From: Bacteroidota bacterium | Lineage (GTDB): Bacteria; Bacteroidota; Kryptoniia; Kryptoniales; JAKASW01 | Assembly: GCA_021796055.1 (NCBI GenBank) | Contig: JAJYOS010000411.1 | Span: 1 to 6,319, forward strand | Reading direction: 5' to 3' | DNA length: 6,319 bases | In this document: piece after piece, positions 1 to 6,319 of the stretch | Layout of the letters: each line of letters begins with the position of its first letter | How positions within the stretch are numbered: the first letter of the stretch is position 1 | The notes under the pieces: model-generated | The model's input: the letters and a program-made list of their open reading frames with translations, nothing else | Databases searched by the model: none | What the model was told of the DNA's origin: nothing | Position numbers and translations under genes: made by a program

Positions 1-813
1 GCCGTACGCGGAGTCGGCGTGAAGCCGGAAGCCGTAATGTTCGCGCAGTTCCAGAAGTTTAGGGAGCGGGTCGATGGCGCCGATTCCCGTCGTGCCGATC
101 GTCGCGACTACGGTTCCGATCTCGCCGGTATCCAGCCTCTTCCGCAGAGCAGCAATATCCATTCTCCCCCTCCCGTCGCAAGGGATCGATTCGTACTTCA
201 GTCCCAGCACGGCGCTTATTCGAGAGTGAGTGTAATGTGCCTGTTCGGAAGCGACCACCTTCCTGCCGGGGTTGAGTTGTCCCGCGACCCACAGCGCCTC
301 GAGGTTCGCCATCGTACCGCCGCCGGTGAGATGGCCGAGGTGGGTTTCCCAGCCAAACATTCTCGCGATTTCTGCCACGGCCTCCTTCTCCATCTTCGAG
401 CTCGCTCGTCCGCCGTCGAGCGCGTGGTTGTTCGGGTTTATCCACATCGAGAGCATGTACGCGACTCTCGCGATCGGGTGCGGCGGCTTGAGCATCTGGC
501 CGGCATATAAAGGATGAAAGTAGGGGTAGTTGTTCTTCATCCGCTCCGCCACTTCGCCCATTACCTTTTCGAAGCTTTTCTTGTTCTTGATAGGCAGGGC
601 GGACGACGGCAGGTCAGCAAAGCCTCTCTCGATCTGGTCGAGGGCGGAGCGGAGGATGTCGAGCGAGTCCTTTTCAAAAACATGAGAGGGTGTATTGCCT
701 TTCTTCGAATTGGCCGATCGAGATGACTTCACAGCACCCGAATGCTTCCGAAGCACCTTCCTGTCCCGCGAAGCGCGTTTGGCCTTCAAGCTCCCGCTTG
801 GCTGTTTCGCCAC
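1..813 (-). CDS. PLP-dependent group II decarboxylase (partial, C-terminus beyond left edge)
   Basis: The frame is open from a GTG at 813 to the window edge (271 codons seen; the family usually has 400-500). It belongs to the pyridoxal-dependent decarboxylase group (Pfam PF00282, the fold of glutamate, tyrosine and aromatic amino acid decarboxylases), cytoplasmic enzymes that turn amino acids into amines. Visible landmarks are a substrate-side motif WINPNNHALDGG (residues 124-135), the phosphate-binding segment TGGGTMANLEAL (163-174), the PLP-stacking His193 in SEQAHYTHSR, GTTGIGAIDP (240-249), and Asp267 in LHADSAYG, which should contact the pyridine nitrogen. The Schiff-base lysine lies outside the window, so activity cannot be confirmed and the substrate is unknown. 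The first ~45 residues are an unusual Lys/Arg/Ser-rich extension. GTG 813 is preferred because GGAGG lies 5 nt upstream; an in-frame ATG at 840 is possible but has poor ribosome-site spacing. It follows the SRPBCC gene by 68 bp, probably in one operon. Confidence 0.9.
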   Translation of the reverse strand, partial: MAKQPSGSLKAKRASRDRKVLRKHSGAVKSSRSANSKKGNTPSHVFEKDSLDILRSALDQIERGFADLPSSALPIKNKKSFEKVMGEVAERMKNNYPYFHPLYAGQMLKPPHPIARVAYMLSMWINPNNHALDGGRASSKMEKEAVAEIARMFGWETHLGHLTGGGTMANLEALWVAGQLNPGRKVVASEQAHYTHSRISAVLGLKYESIPCDGRGRMDIAALRKRLDTGEIGTVVATIGTTGIGAIDPLPKLLELREHYGFRLHADSAYG

Positions 814-818
814 ATCAA

Positions 819-823
819 CCTCC
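819..823 (-). promoter_or_regulatory. Shine-Dalgarno GGAGG that decides the decarboxylase start
   Basis: On the minus strand GGAGG is followed by five bases (TTGAT) and then GTG. This is the strongest ribosome-binding site seen in the window. It favours the GTG at 813 over the in-frame ATG at 840, which has only TTAGG directly touching it. An out-of-frame ATG overlaps the GTG by one base and does not open the decarboxylase frame. Confidence 0.6.
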
Positions 824-881
824 AATATTAGTGAAAACATCCTAACGAATTAATTTAAGAATTGCGCAGTGCTCAGCCAAT

Positions 882-1373
882 TCAGACCGCTTGAGATGCC
901 CCGGTTGCCTTCTTGACAGCTTCCGCGTCGGGAATCATCTTTCCCGACATGAGATAATGATTCAACATGACCTCAAGCATCTTCATGTGTATCTCGAAAT
1001 GTGGATCCTCGACATATTTCTCATTCTCTCTGTTGAGAGCCGTCGCCGTCTGCTCGATGACGATCTTCGTCGCGTGCTCTCCATCCGGACTCAGCGTGAA
1101 GCTGTATCTCATCACCCTGAATGCCGAGGAGACAACGAATTCGATCAGCTCATTCGGCTCGTATCTGCTCACGGTCCAGACGTCTTCCACGTCGCCGTGC
1201 CGCGTCTTGAAGACGCAGTCGAGCTCGGCAAAACCGGATTTACTGTGGACCATCTCACATCTCCACATCTCGATCCACTCGTATTCCCTGACTGGACACA
1301 GCAGCGGGAAGACTCTGTCCGGCGCGGCGGAAACGTGCATGACAAATCGTCCGACATTCCTCGGATAATTCAT
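882..1373 (-). CDS. SRPBCC (START-like) family protein
   Basis: This complete 163-residue protein has the size and pattern of the SRPBCC/START-like superfamily (polyketide cyclase or AHSA1-like), which forms a deep hydrophobic pocket for small ligands. Family signs are the N-terminal strand plus V-S-A-A-P-D-R-V-F (residues 14-22), the conserved-looking stretch LLCPVREYEWIEMWRCEM (24-41), the strand run ELIEFVVSS (75-83) with following paired strands, and a long C-terminal helix (about 121-143) that would close the cavity. There is no signal peptide or membrane segment, so it is probably cytoplasmic. The start has only a weak ribosome site (AGGTCG-like). It sits 28 bp after the alpha-glucuronidase and 68 bp before the decarboxylase, so cotranscription is likely. 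The ligand is not predictable; it could be a binding protein or an enzyme. The superfamily call is firm, a function is not. Confidence 0.85.
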   Translation of the reverse strand: MNYPRNVGRFVMHVSAAPDRVFPLLCPVREYEWIEMWRCEMVHSKSGFAELDCVFKTRHGDVEDVWTVSRYEPNELIEFVVSSAFRVMRYSFTLSPDGEHATKIVIEQTATALNRENEKYVEDPHFEIHMKMLEVMLNHYLMSGKMIPDAEAVKKATGASQAV

Positions 1374-1401
1374 CTCGACCTAAGCCTGCTGTTCTTTTGT
1401 T

Positions 1402-3564
1402 CTACCATGTCCCCGGCGCGTTGGGAAATTTCAGGCTCTCGTAATACTCAAGAGTCTTGTCGGGTTTCTCAAGTCCCGCGGGTATCGGCATTTTCGAGAA
1501 TGTTTGGAAATACAGTACGCACGCGTTCCTCCACCACACCGCCTCTTTTTCCTGGATCTCCAGGAACATCCGCTCGTCGTTCCATTCCTCGTTGTCGATC
1601 TTTCCTTTCAATGAATTCCAGACCTTCTGCATCTCGCGCACACTGTCGACACCGGCATAATAATGATAGCAGATCTCGTCCCAGAGCGTTTTTCCGGACT
1701 TCATCCTGTAATCCCATCTGACGTGATGGAACCAGAGAAGGAACTTTGGCGGACATTCGGTGAGCGAGGCAAATTCCCCTGATAGCGGCGGGTGATACTG
1801 GCTTACCGCGTCGCTCCCGCTCTTCGTTCGATCGAAGCCGATGCCCAAACTGTCCGCCCTGTGGTAGTAAGTCGAATTCCAGTCGGGATGCGGCGAGTAG
1901 TCTATCCACGGGCCCGGGCCGTAATGGTTGTCGTAACCGAAAATCATGTTAAGACCGAGCGGGTCCATGTAATTGACGACCGCTTCCCTCGACTGCATCA
2001 TCATATCTTCAATTGAACTCACGACATCCTTATCGTTCGAGAAGGTCATCCTTATCCATTCGTCCGCGATTTCCTCCGACGAGAGGTTCGGGTTCCACGC
2101 GAGTCGCCCGAATGCGTACCAGCTCGACTGCCCGAACTCATTGCCGGTCCAGTTGCGGTCGGCGCCGATATTCGAGACGCCGGCAATCCCGGTAAGCGTG
2201 TGTGCATCGAGTGAACCGTCGATGACTTTCGCCACGGTTGATCCTTTGCCCTTCGCGTACGTGTCGGATTCCAGAGTCTCCTTGAACAGTGGTGCCAGAT
2301 AGACCGTGCTCGTCCCCTGGCCGAGGTATTCCATTGTAATCTGGAACTCCATCATGAGATTCGTTTTCGGCATCGCGCCGAATAACGGAGTGAACGGTTC
2401 GCGCGGCTGGAAATCGAGCGGACCGTTCTTTATCTGGAGAAGTACGTTGTCCGCGAATTTTCCGTCGAGCGGTTTGAATATTTCGTAAGCCTGTTTCGCA
2501 CGGTCCTTCGCGTTGTAAGTGTAGACAAATGCCCGCCACATTACGATACCGCCGTAAGGTTTCACCGCGTTCGCGAGAAGATTCGCGCCGTCAGCCTGAG
2601 TGAGTCCGTAATCCGAAGGACCCGGCTGTCCCTCGGAATTCGCCTTCACAAGGAATCCCCCGAAGTCCGGGATGAAAGAATAGATTTCCTTCGCTTTATC
2701 TTTCCACCATTCCTGCACCCGCGGATCTGTTGGGTTAGCGGTTTTCATCTTTCCGAGAATTATCGGCGCGTCGAAGTTGGCACACAGGTAAACCTTTATC
2801 CCGTAAGGTCGAAACACGTCCGCAAGAGCCGCGACCTTCTTGAGATAGTGGCGCGTCATTATGCGTGGATCGGCGTTGACATTATTCAAGACAGCTCCGT
2901 TGATCCCGATGGACGCGTTAGCGCGCGCGTAATCGATGTAACGACGTTTTATAAATGTCGGAAGCGTGTGCCAGTTCCATATCGAGAAACCTGCGTATCC
3001 CCTTTCAACCGTGCCGTTCAGATTGTCCCAGTGATCGAGCATTCTGAGTTTAATCCTCGGGAAGGAGATGATCCGAAGACTTGAGATGTCCTGCTCGGTT
3101 TGAAGAAGCCTGAGAAAATGAAAGACGCCGTAGAGTACCCCGATTTCCGTGTTTGCTGTAATGACGATTGCATTTTGTCCGCTGACCTTCTCCCTGAGAA
3201 TGACGAAGCCTTCTTGTCCGACTTTTATAACCATGTTCTTCAAGCCGGCCGCGGCAAAAGGAGAGGAGCTCGTGTAGGTGCCGGCTATCAATTCGCCGTC
3301 CTCTTTCACGCTGCTCACCTCCGGGATGTTCGAACCGAGCAACCCGTCCAGTGCGATCCGCAGCTCGTGCTTCGCTGCTTCAATAGTGGGAGAACTTCCT
3401 TCTACCATCCAAGCCTTTATCGACTCCCTGTATTCCTTCACCTTCTGTGGATTGGATATCAAATCATATTTCATCCAGAGCCTGTATCCATCATCGGCAG
3501 AAGCTCTGACACCGAGGGACATCAACGATAGAAACAAGCCGAGAAAAACGAACGTCTTCTTCAT
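1402..3564 (-). CDS. aguA: GH67 alpha-glucuronidase, secreted
   Basis: This complete 720-residue glycoside hydrolase of family 67 releases glucuronic or 4-O-methylglucuronic acid from the non-reducing end of aldouronic acids, short products of glucuronoxylan breakdown. An N-terminal signal peptide (residues 1 to about 23, MKKT then a hydrophobic core ending in ASA) indicates export to the periplasm or outer membrane. The GH67 N-terminal beta/alpha domain spans about 26-165, then the (beta/alpha)8 catalytic barrel, then a helical C-terminal domain from about 490. The acid is Glu311 in KANSEGQPGP, and the base pair is Asp384 (KNGPLDFQPREP) and Glu412 (QITMEYLG). These sit exactly 19 residues after Glu292, Asp365 and Glu393 of the Cellvibrio japonicus enzyme, so the active site looks intact. 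The motif DHWDNLNGTVERGYAG (177-192) is also typical. Upstream lies a 678-bp region with a strong hairpin; the SRPBCC gene follows after 28 bp. No xylanase, transporter or regulator is in view. Confidence 0.97.
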   Translation of the reverse strand: MKKTFVFLGLFLSLMSLGVRASADDGYRLWMKYDLISNPQKVKEYRESIKAWMVEGSSPTIEAAKHELRIALDGLLGSNIPEVSSVKEDGELIAGTYTSSSPFAAAGLKNMVIKVGQEGFVILREKVSGQNAIVITANTEIGVLYGVFHFLRLLQTEQDISSLRIISFPRIKLRMLDHWDNLNGTVERGYAGFSIWNWHTLPTFIKRRYIDYARANASIGINGAVLNNVNADPRIMTRHYLKKVAALADVFRPYGIKVYLCANFDAPIILGKMKTANPTDPRVQEWWKDKAKEIYSFIPDFGGFLVKANSEGQPGPSDYGLTQADGANLLANAVKPYGGIVMWRAFVYTYNAKDRAKQAYEIFKPLDGKFADNVLLQIKNGPLDFQPREPFTPLFGAMPKTNLMMEFQITMEYLGQGTSTVYLAPLFKETLESDTYAKGKGSTVAKVIDGSLDAHTLTGIAGVSNIGADRNWTGNEFGQSSWYAFGRLAWNPNLSSEEIADEWIRMTFSNDKDVVSSIEDMMMQSREAVVNYMDPLGLNMIFGYDNHYGPGPWIDYSPHPDWNSTYYHRADSLGIGFDRTKSGSDAVSQYHPPLSGEFASLTECPPKFLLWFHHVRWDYRMKSGKTLWDEICYHYYAGVDSVREMQKVWNSLKGKIDNEEWNDERMFLEIQEKEAVWWRNACVLYFQTFSKMPIPAGLEKPDKTLEYYESLKFPNAPGTW

Positions 3565-3606
3565 GGCATTCCCGTTTTGTGTACGACTAACTTACGTTTT
3601 CACAAA

Positions 3607-3636
3607 CAAAGAGGCCAGCAATTTCGTGCCTCTTTG
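3607..3636 (-). promoter_or_regulatory. 9-bp perfect inverted repeat in the alpha-glucuronidase leader
   Basis: CAAAGAGGC (3607-3615) and GCCTCTTTG (3628-3636) are exact reverse complements around a 12-nt loop. The near edge is 42 bp from the GH67 start codon. As RNA it forms a stable hairpin in the 5' leader; as DNA it could be an operator for a dimeric regulator. On the minus strand it is followed by TTTGTG rather than a clean U-run, so an intrinsic terminator or attenuator is possible but not convincing. The symmetry is certain; the role is not. Confidence 0.5.
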
Positions 3637-3662
3637 AAAGGAGAATCCGGAAATCGGAGAAT
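3634..3662 (+). promoter_or_regulatory. Weak sigma70-like promoter candidate
   Basis: TTGAAA (3634-3639), a 17-nt spacer and GAGAAT (3657-3662) match five of six and four of six consensus bases. It points toward the small plus-strand ORF at 3730 and would give a leader of about 60 nt. Such matches arise often by chance, and Bacteroidota-type housekeeping promoters differ from this consensus, so this is a suggestion only. Confidence 0.18.
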
Positions 3663-3729
3663 TTGTTCCCCGGCGATAATCCGTTGTGGGTTTGCTGGCG
3701 GAAAGTCGTTCAAGAGGGCTGCGAACACG

Positions 3730-3846
3730 ATGACCAAAGACGAGCGCATGAAGATATTTTCCGATGCCGGGGAGATCGTCAAAAAGCAGGTACGGCAACA
3801 GAACGATCCGCCGCGGCGAAAAACCCTCAAGCAATTTATCCGGTAG
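3730..3846 (+). CDS. Candidate small protein, 38 residues, unknown function
   Basis: A short frame runs from ATG 3730 to TAG 3844-3846, the only gene candidate on the plus strand. It encodes a highly charged, probably helical peptide beginning MTKDERMKIFSDAGE and ending KTLKQFIR, with no membrane segment or signal. In its favour: an AGAGGG ribosome-site-like run 11 nt upstream, about two thirds of codons ending in G or C, and a natural-looking soluble-protein composition compared with the improbable translations around it. I do not recognise the family. The same frame stays open upstream to 3577, but that part looks non-coding, so this could instead be the surviving tail of a decayed gene. 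It lies divergent from the alpha-glucuronidase inside an otherwise empty region. Confidence 0.35.
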   Translation: MTKDERMKIFSDAGEIVKKQVRQQNDPPRRKTLKQFIR

Positions 3847-3946
3847 TTACAAATATCCGACTTTTAGCGAAAGATATCGTCGAATAAATCCTCAAACCAG
3901 CTCTCGATTTTTCTGTATGTATGCCTGTGATGGCTCTGAAGGGAAT

Positions 3947-3972
3947 GCGGCCAATATGGCGAACATGGCCGC
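3947..3972. repeat. 7-bp GC-rich inverted repeat in the intergenic region
   Basis: GCGGCCA (3947-3953) and TGGCCGC (3966-3972) are exact reverse complements around a 12-nt loop. A smaller alternative pairing, GCCA with TGGC at 3957-3960, also exists. No T-run follows on either strand, so it is not a standard terminator. It lies about 270 bp past the hydrolase stop. It could be an operator or an RNA hairpin, or chance. Confidence 0.35.
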
Positions 3973-4242
3973 CAACCTACCGATAGATTTCCTCGTTCTC
4001 ATTTTTCAGGCTCCACGACAATTTGTCCCGGTGAAAAACCGATTTCGCGGCATCTGCCCGGCACCGATTGTTCTCGTTTTGACCGTTAGGATCTCTTCCC
4101 ACGAAACCGCCGCACGAAGCGTATTTCAACCATCGCATGCCTTTCGCGGGCCAGCGCCGGCTGTAACTAGAAAAGCCGAAGGCCGGAAGATTAAGCGAAA
4201 TGGCGCGCTGTTACCGCTTCCGGCGATCCTCTCACCCTCGGT

Positions 4243-5670
4243 CTACCGGCCCTTACTCCTCGTCTCCTTCAATATCCACTTCGTGACAACTTCAAGCGCT
4301 CTGGGTGAAATCGACTCCTTTATACTGCCGTATTCCAATGGCGAGCCCGTCTTGGCATCCTGGAAGAGATGGTTGAGTCCCGGTATATCGACAACTTTGA
4401 AATCTTTGTTGCCACCGCTCTTGAGTGCCTTCTCAAGCGCGGGCATGTTTTCGGCCGGCGGAACCTGGAGGTCTTTACTTCCCCACAGCGCTAGAACCGG
4501 GCATTTCACTTTCCTCAACGCAGGCACCGGATCATAAGCGAGGAAAGAAGTGTACCACGGTGAAAGCAGCTGACTGATACTCGCATCAGCCTCGCCTGTT
4601 GTCTGTTTGACTTCGGTTTCCAAAATCCGTCTCAGCCTGACGGCAGCCTTCGCCGAATCCTTCTCTGTCATGATGACGTGGAGAAGCTTTTTCTCGACAA
4701 CAAGAGCGGCGTTTACGGTGCTGTCGCTTAAGCCCACGGCCCTGTCGATGAGGGCAAGTTGGCTTAGTATGATCTTAAACCCGGGGACACCCGGCCCTCC
4801 CATCAGGACGACAAACGCGACATCCGGCGACTCGTCCGCGACTATCGGCGCGATTATCCCGCCTTCGCTGTGCCCGACGAGACCGATCTCCTTGTGGTCG
4901 ATCTGACGGAGCGTCGTGAGATAATTCAAAGCCGTAAGTGCATCCGAAGCGAAATCCGTTGTCGTCGCAGAAGCATAGCTGCCGGTGGATTTGCCGACCC
5001 CGCGCTTGTCGTACCGAAGCACTGCTATCCCGTGTCGAGTCAGGTAATCTGCCAGGGCTAGAAATAATTTGTGGCCGGCGACTGTTTCGTTTCTGTCGTT
5101 GGGTCCCGATCCGGCTATAAGAACGACTGCCGGGAAAGGCCCGGGCGAATCGGGGAGTGTAAGCGTACCGGCCAGAGTGACGCCTGCTTTTTTATTCTCG
5201 AACGACACATCTTTTGAAACGTACGGCACGCTCTTCAGACTGTCGGACGGGCTCGCTCCGCCGCTGCCGGATTCTTTAGAGGTTTCAACGTGCGGAGCGA
5301 AAAAGAGACCCGCGACCTTTGAATTCTTATCGAAAACAACTTTTACATCGAGCTCGGACTTCTCAAACTTGCAAGTCACTATGACTATGTCATAACCGCC
5401 ATACCGAAAAGCCGTATCGCCGAGTTCCTGTCGGAGCTTGCCGGTTTGATCGATAAGCGATGTCCAAATTGTGCGCAGTCTCCCTTCGGGTGCCGCTTTC
5501 ATCATCGTACTGTCGAATCTGGAGATGACCTCTGTGTACTTTCCCTTGTCCAACATCATTATGACCTCGCGGGCCGACTTTACGTTGCCTGTTTGGGAAA
5601 ATGCCGGCCGCACCGCGGCAAGGAGTAAGAGTGCCAAAAGGGGTATTATGACTGAATATTGCCTCAACAT
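4243..5670 (-). CDS. Secreted DUF3887 / alpha-beta hydrolase fold protein
   Basis: This complete 475-residue protein has three parts. A signal peptide (residues 1-25, hydrophobic core about 7-20, likely cut at AFS|Q) sends it to the periplasm. A DUF3887 domain (about 33-125) contains FDSTMMKA and LRTIWTSL. A linker rich in Ser and Gly (about 130-145) leads to an alpha/beta hydrolase (about 155-470). The triad is visible: Ser268 in the nucleophile elbow GHSEGG, Asp400 in LWGSKDLQVPP and His434 in GLNHLFQ; the oxyanion region is GSGPNDRNE (187-195). It is therefore probably an active esterase or peptidase-like hydrolase of unknown substrate. Nearness to the alpha-glucuronidase hints at plant-cell-wall esters, but a 678-bp gap separates the genes and no substrate motif supports it. 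The ATG at 5670 has GGAG 8 nt upstream, and a 7-bp hairpin lies 34-50 nt before it. Confidence 0.93.
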   Translation of the reverse strand: MLRQYSVIIPLLALLLLAAVRPAFSQTGNVKSAREVIMMLDKGKYTEVISRFDSTMMKAAPEGRLRTIWTSLIDQTGKLRQELGDTAFRYGGYDIVIVTCKFEKSELDVKVVFDKNSKVAGLFFAPHVETSKESGSGGASPSDSLKSVPYVSKDVSFENKKAGVTLAGTLTLPDSPGPFPAVVLIAGSGPNDRNETVAGHKLFLALADYLTRHGIAVLRYDKRGVGKSTGSYASATTTDFASDALTALNYLTTLRQIDHKEIGLVGHSEGGIIAPIVADESPDVAFVVLMGGPGVPGFKIILSQLALIDRAVGLSDSTVNAALVVEKKLLHVIMTEKDSAKAAVRLRRILETEVKQTTGEADASISQLLSPWYTSFLAYDPVPALRKVKCPVLALWGSKDLQVPPAENMPALEKALKSGGNKDFKVVDIPGLNHLFQDAKTGSPLEYGSIKESISPRALEVVTKWILKETRSKGR

Positions 5671-5703
5671 TTGATTTGCTCCACAGTCTTATCGGTTAAA
5701 GTT

Positions 5704-5720
5704 GAGAGGTAACACCTCTC
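5704..5720 (-). promoter_or_regulatory. 7-bp hairpin in the hydrolase leader
   Basis: GAGAGGT (5704-5710) and ACCTCTC (5714-5720) are perfect reverse complements with a 3-nt loop, ending 33 nt before the hydrolase start codon. As RNA this is a compact hairpin in the leader; as DNA it could be an operator. It is not followed by a U-run on either strand. The actual ribosome site (GGAG, 5679-5682) lies outside it. It shares GAGG/CCTC arms with the alpha-glucuronidase leader hairpin. Confidence 0.4.
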
Positions 5721-5892
5721 CCTGTTCCAATGTAGCAAGTTCTTATTTAATATTTCGTTCACCCGAATTCAGGATAACTTAATACTGCCATTAGGGCACG
5801 GGGATTCAATTCACAGACGAGTTCCATCAACATCATGCCCGCTTCACAAAGTCTTACATCGCAACTCCAAGAATTGGCAGGCCCGGCAAATT

Positions 5893-6319
5893 CTAAGTCT
5901 TGGCGACGTTAGCACGACTGACTTTCTTGTACGTGATATAAGAATAGACTTCTATGATGACGGCCACAGGAATGCCCAGCAAGACCGGAATGCTAATGCT
6001 GAGCCTCAGGACAGTGAAGACGACGAATATCATACCGAGTGTTGCAGTCAACCATCCACCAAGAATTTGTGTCCTCTTCCAGACAATTTCTGAGGACAGA
6101 GTCCATCGGGTCTTCATCCCGACGGACCAGTTCTGAGGAATCCTGGGTAAATAGTTCCCGTAAATTATCAGGAACACTCCTATCGCCAAGCCGAGCCAAT
6201 TGACGCCGAACCTGCTCTCTGCCGTCATCACAATGTTCACAACAAACAATACAGCAAATGTGACAAGTAGAAGATCACGTACAAGGAGAAGAATTTTCAA
6301 CCTATTGCCCACCTTATTT
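5893..6319 (-). CDS. SdpI-family membrane protein (partial, N-terminus beyond right edge)
   Basis: The visible part contains the SdpI domain (Pfam PF13630), a multi-pass inner-membrane family named for the Bacillus subtilis immunity protein against the SDP toxin. Numbering from a GTG at 6312, membrane helices are predicted near residues 7-28, 38-52, 88-102 and 107-127. The family signature runs GNYLPRIPQNWSVGMKTRW and on through TLSSEIVWKRTQ to GGW (52-87). The frame stays open upstream of the GTG to the window edge. Full SdpI-like proteins are about 200 residues with an N-terminal DUF1648 region, so the true start is probably off the window, although a short 139-residue form starting at GTG 6312 cannot be excluded. 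It ends 222 bp before the hydrolase start. Most chromosomal homologues have no known toxin partner, so an immunity role is not implied. Confidence 0.85.
   Translation of the reverse strand, partial: NKVGNRLKILLLVRDLLLVTFAVLFVVNIVMTAESRFGVNWLGLAIGVFLIIYGNYLPRIPQNWSVGMKTRWTLSSEIVWKRTQILGGWLTATLGMIFVVFTVLRLSISIPVLLGIPVAVIIEVYSYITYKKVSRANVAKT

Larger units (their letters stand above)
3565..4242. other. 678-bp region without a confident gene
   Basis: This gap between the hydrolase stop and the alpha-glucuronidase start is long compared with the 28 to 222 bp gaps elsewhere. It holds the leader hairpin at 3607-3636, the candidate 38-codon ORF at 3730-3846 and the inverted repeat at 3947-3972. From 3847 to 4242 no frame gives a protein-like translation on either strand; the open plus-strand frame running into the hydrolase gene is a shadow. 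No tRNA-like T-arm, transposase fragment or repeat array was seen. It may carry the alpha-glucuronidase promoter and regulator sites, an RNA, or a decayed gene. Confidence 0.6.

Noticed and set aside
19..517. Several open frames on both strands across the left end (163, 128 and 81 codons)
   Set aside because: They overlap the decarboxylase reading frame, which has clear family motifs; their translations are Arg/His/Pro-rich and unlike proteins.
891..1721. A 276-codon plus-strand frame over the SRPBCC and alpha-glucuronidase genes
   Set aside because: It runs antisense to two well-supported genes and has no recognisable domain; it is an antisense shadow.
3754..3782. Minus-strand promoter-like match for the alpha-glucuronidase (TTGACG, 17 nt, AAATAT)
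   Set aside because: The -10 element matches only half the consensus and the leader would be about 190 nt long; not strong enough to report as a feature.
4160..4200. Possible intrinsic terminator for the hydrolase on the minus strand (GCC-TTC-GGC followed by TTTT)
   Set aside because: The stem is only three to four pairs, too weak to call a terminator.
3764..4537. A 257-codon plus-strand frame spanning the intergenic region and the end of the hydrolase gene
   Set aside because: Its second half is antisense to the hydrolase, its first half has no protein-like pattern, and no ribosome site was seen.
5893..6319. Toxin-immunity system based on the SdpI homologue
   Set aside because: No SdpA, SdpB, SdpC or SdpR-like gene is in the window, and SdpI-family proteins are widespread without toxin partners.

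Overview
This window looks like an ordinary chromosomal stretch from a moderately GC-rich Gram-negative bacterium. All five confident genes lie on the minus strand. Two proteins carry Sec-type signal peptides, one ending in an A-F-S|Q-type site. A DUF3887-alpha/beta hydrolase fusion and a periplasmic GH67 enzyme would fit an Ignavibacteriota, Bacteroidota or related FCB-group plant-polysaccharide degrader. That placement is an inference from gene content; no marker gene is present.

Layout, right to left (the direction of transcription): (1) 6319-5893, the C-terminal half of an SdpI-family membrane protein whose beginning lies beyond the right edge. (2) A 222-bp gap holding a perfect 7-bp hairpin just ahead of the next gene. 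(3) 5670-4243, a secreted DUF3887 plus alpha/beta-hydrolase protein with an intact Ser-Asp-His triad. (4) A 678-bp region with no confident gene, holding two GC-containing inverted repeats and one candidate 38-codon ORF on the plus strand. (5) 3564-1402, a secreted GH67 alpha-glucuronidase with all three catalytic carboxylates. (6) 1373-882, a small SRPBCC (START-like) protein. (7) 813-1, a PLP-dependent group II decarboxylase cut by the left edge before its PLP-binding lysine.

Genes 5 to 7 are spaced 28 and 68 bp apart and probably form one transcription unit. The GH67 enzyme would remove (4-O-methyl-)glucuronic acid from short xylo-oligosaccharides. Why an SRPBCC protein and an amino-acid-decarboxylase homologue follow it is unclear, and this unusual gene order is the main point of biological interest. 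The hydrolase could act on esters of the same plant material, but nothing in its sequence proves this.

I found no mobile element, CRISPR array, tRNA, rRNA or clear defence system, and no convincing evidence of a new system. The non-coding region at 3565-4242 and the two leader hairpins are the parts not explained by known families.
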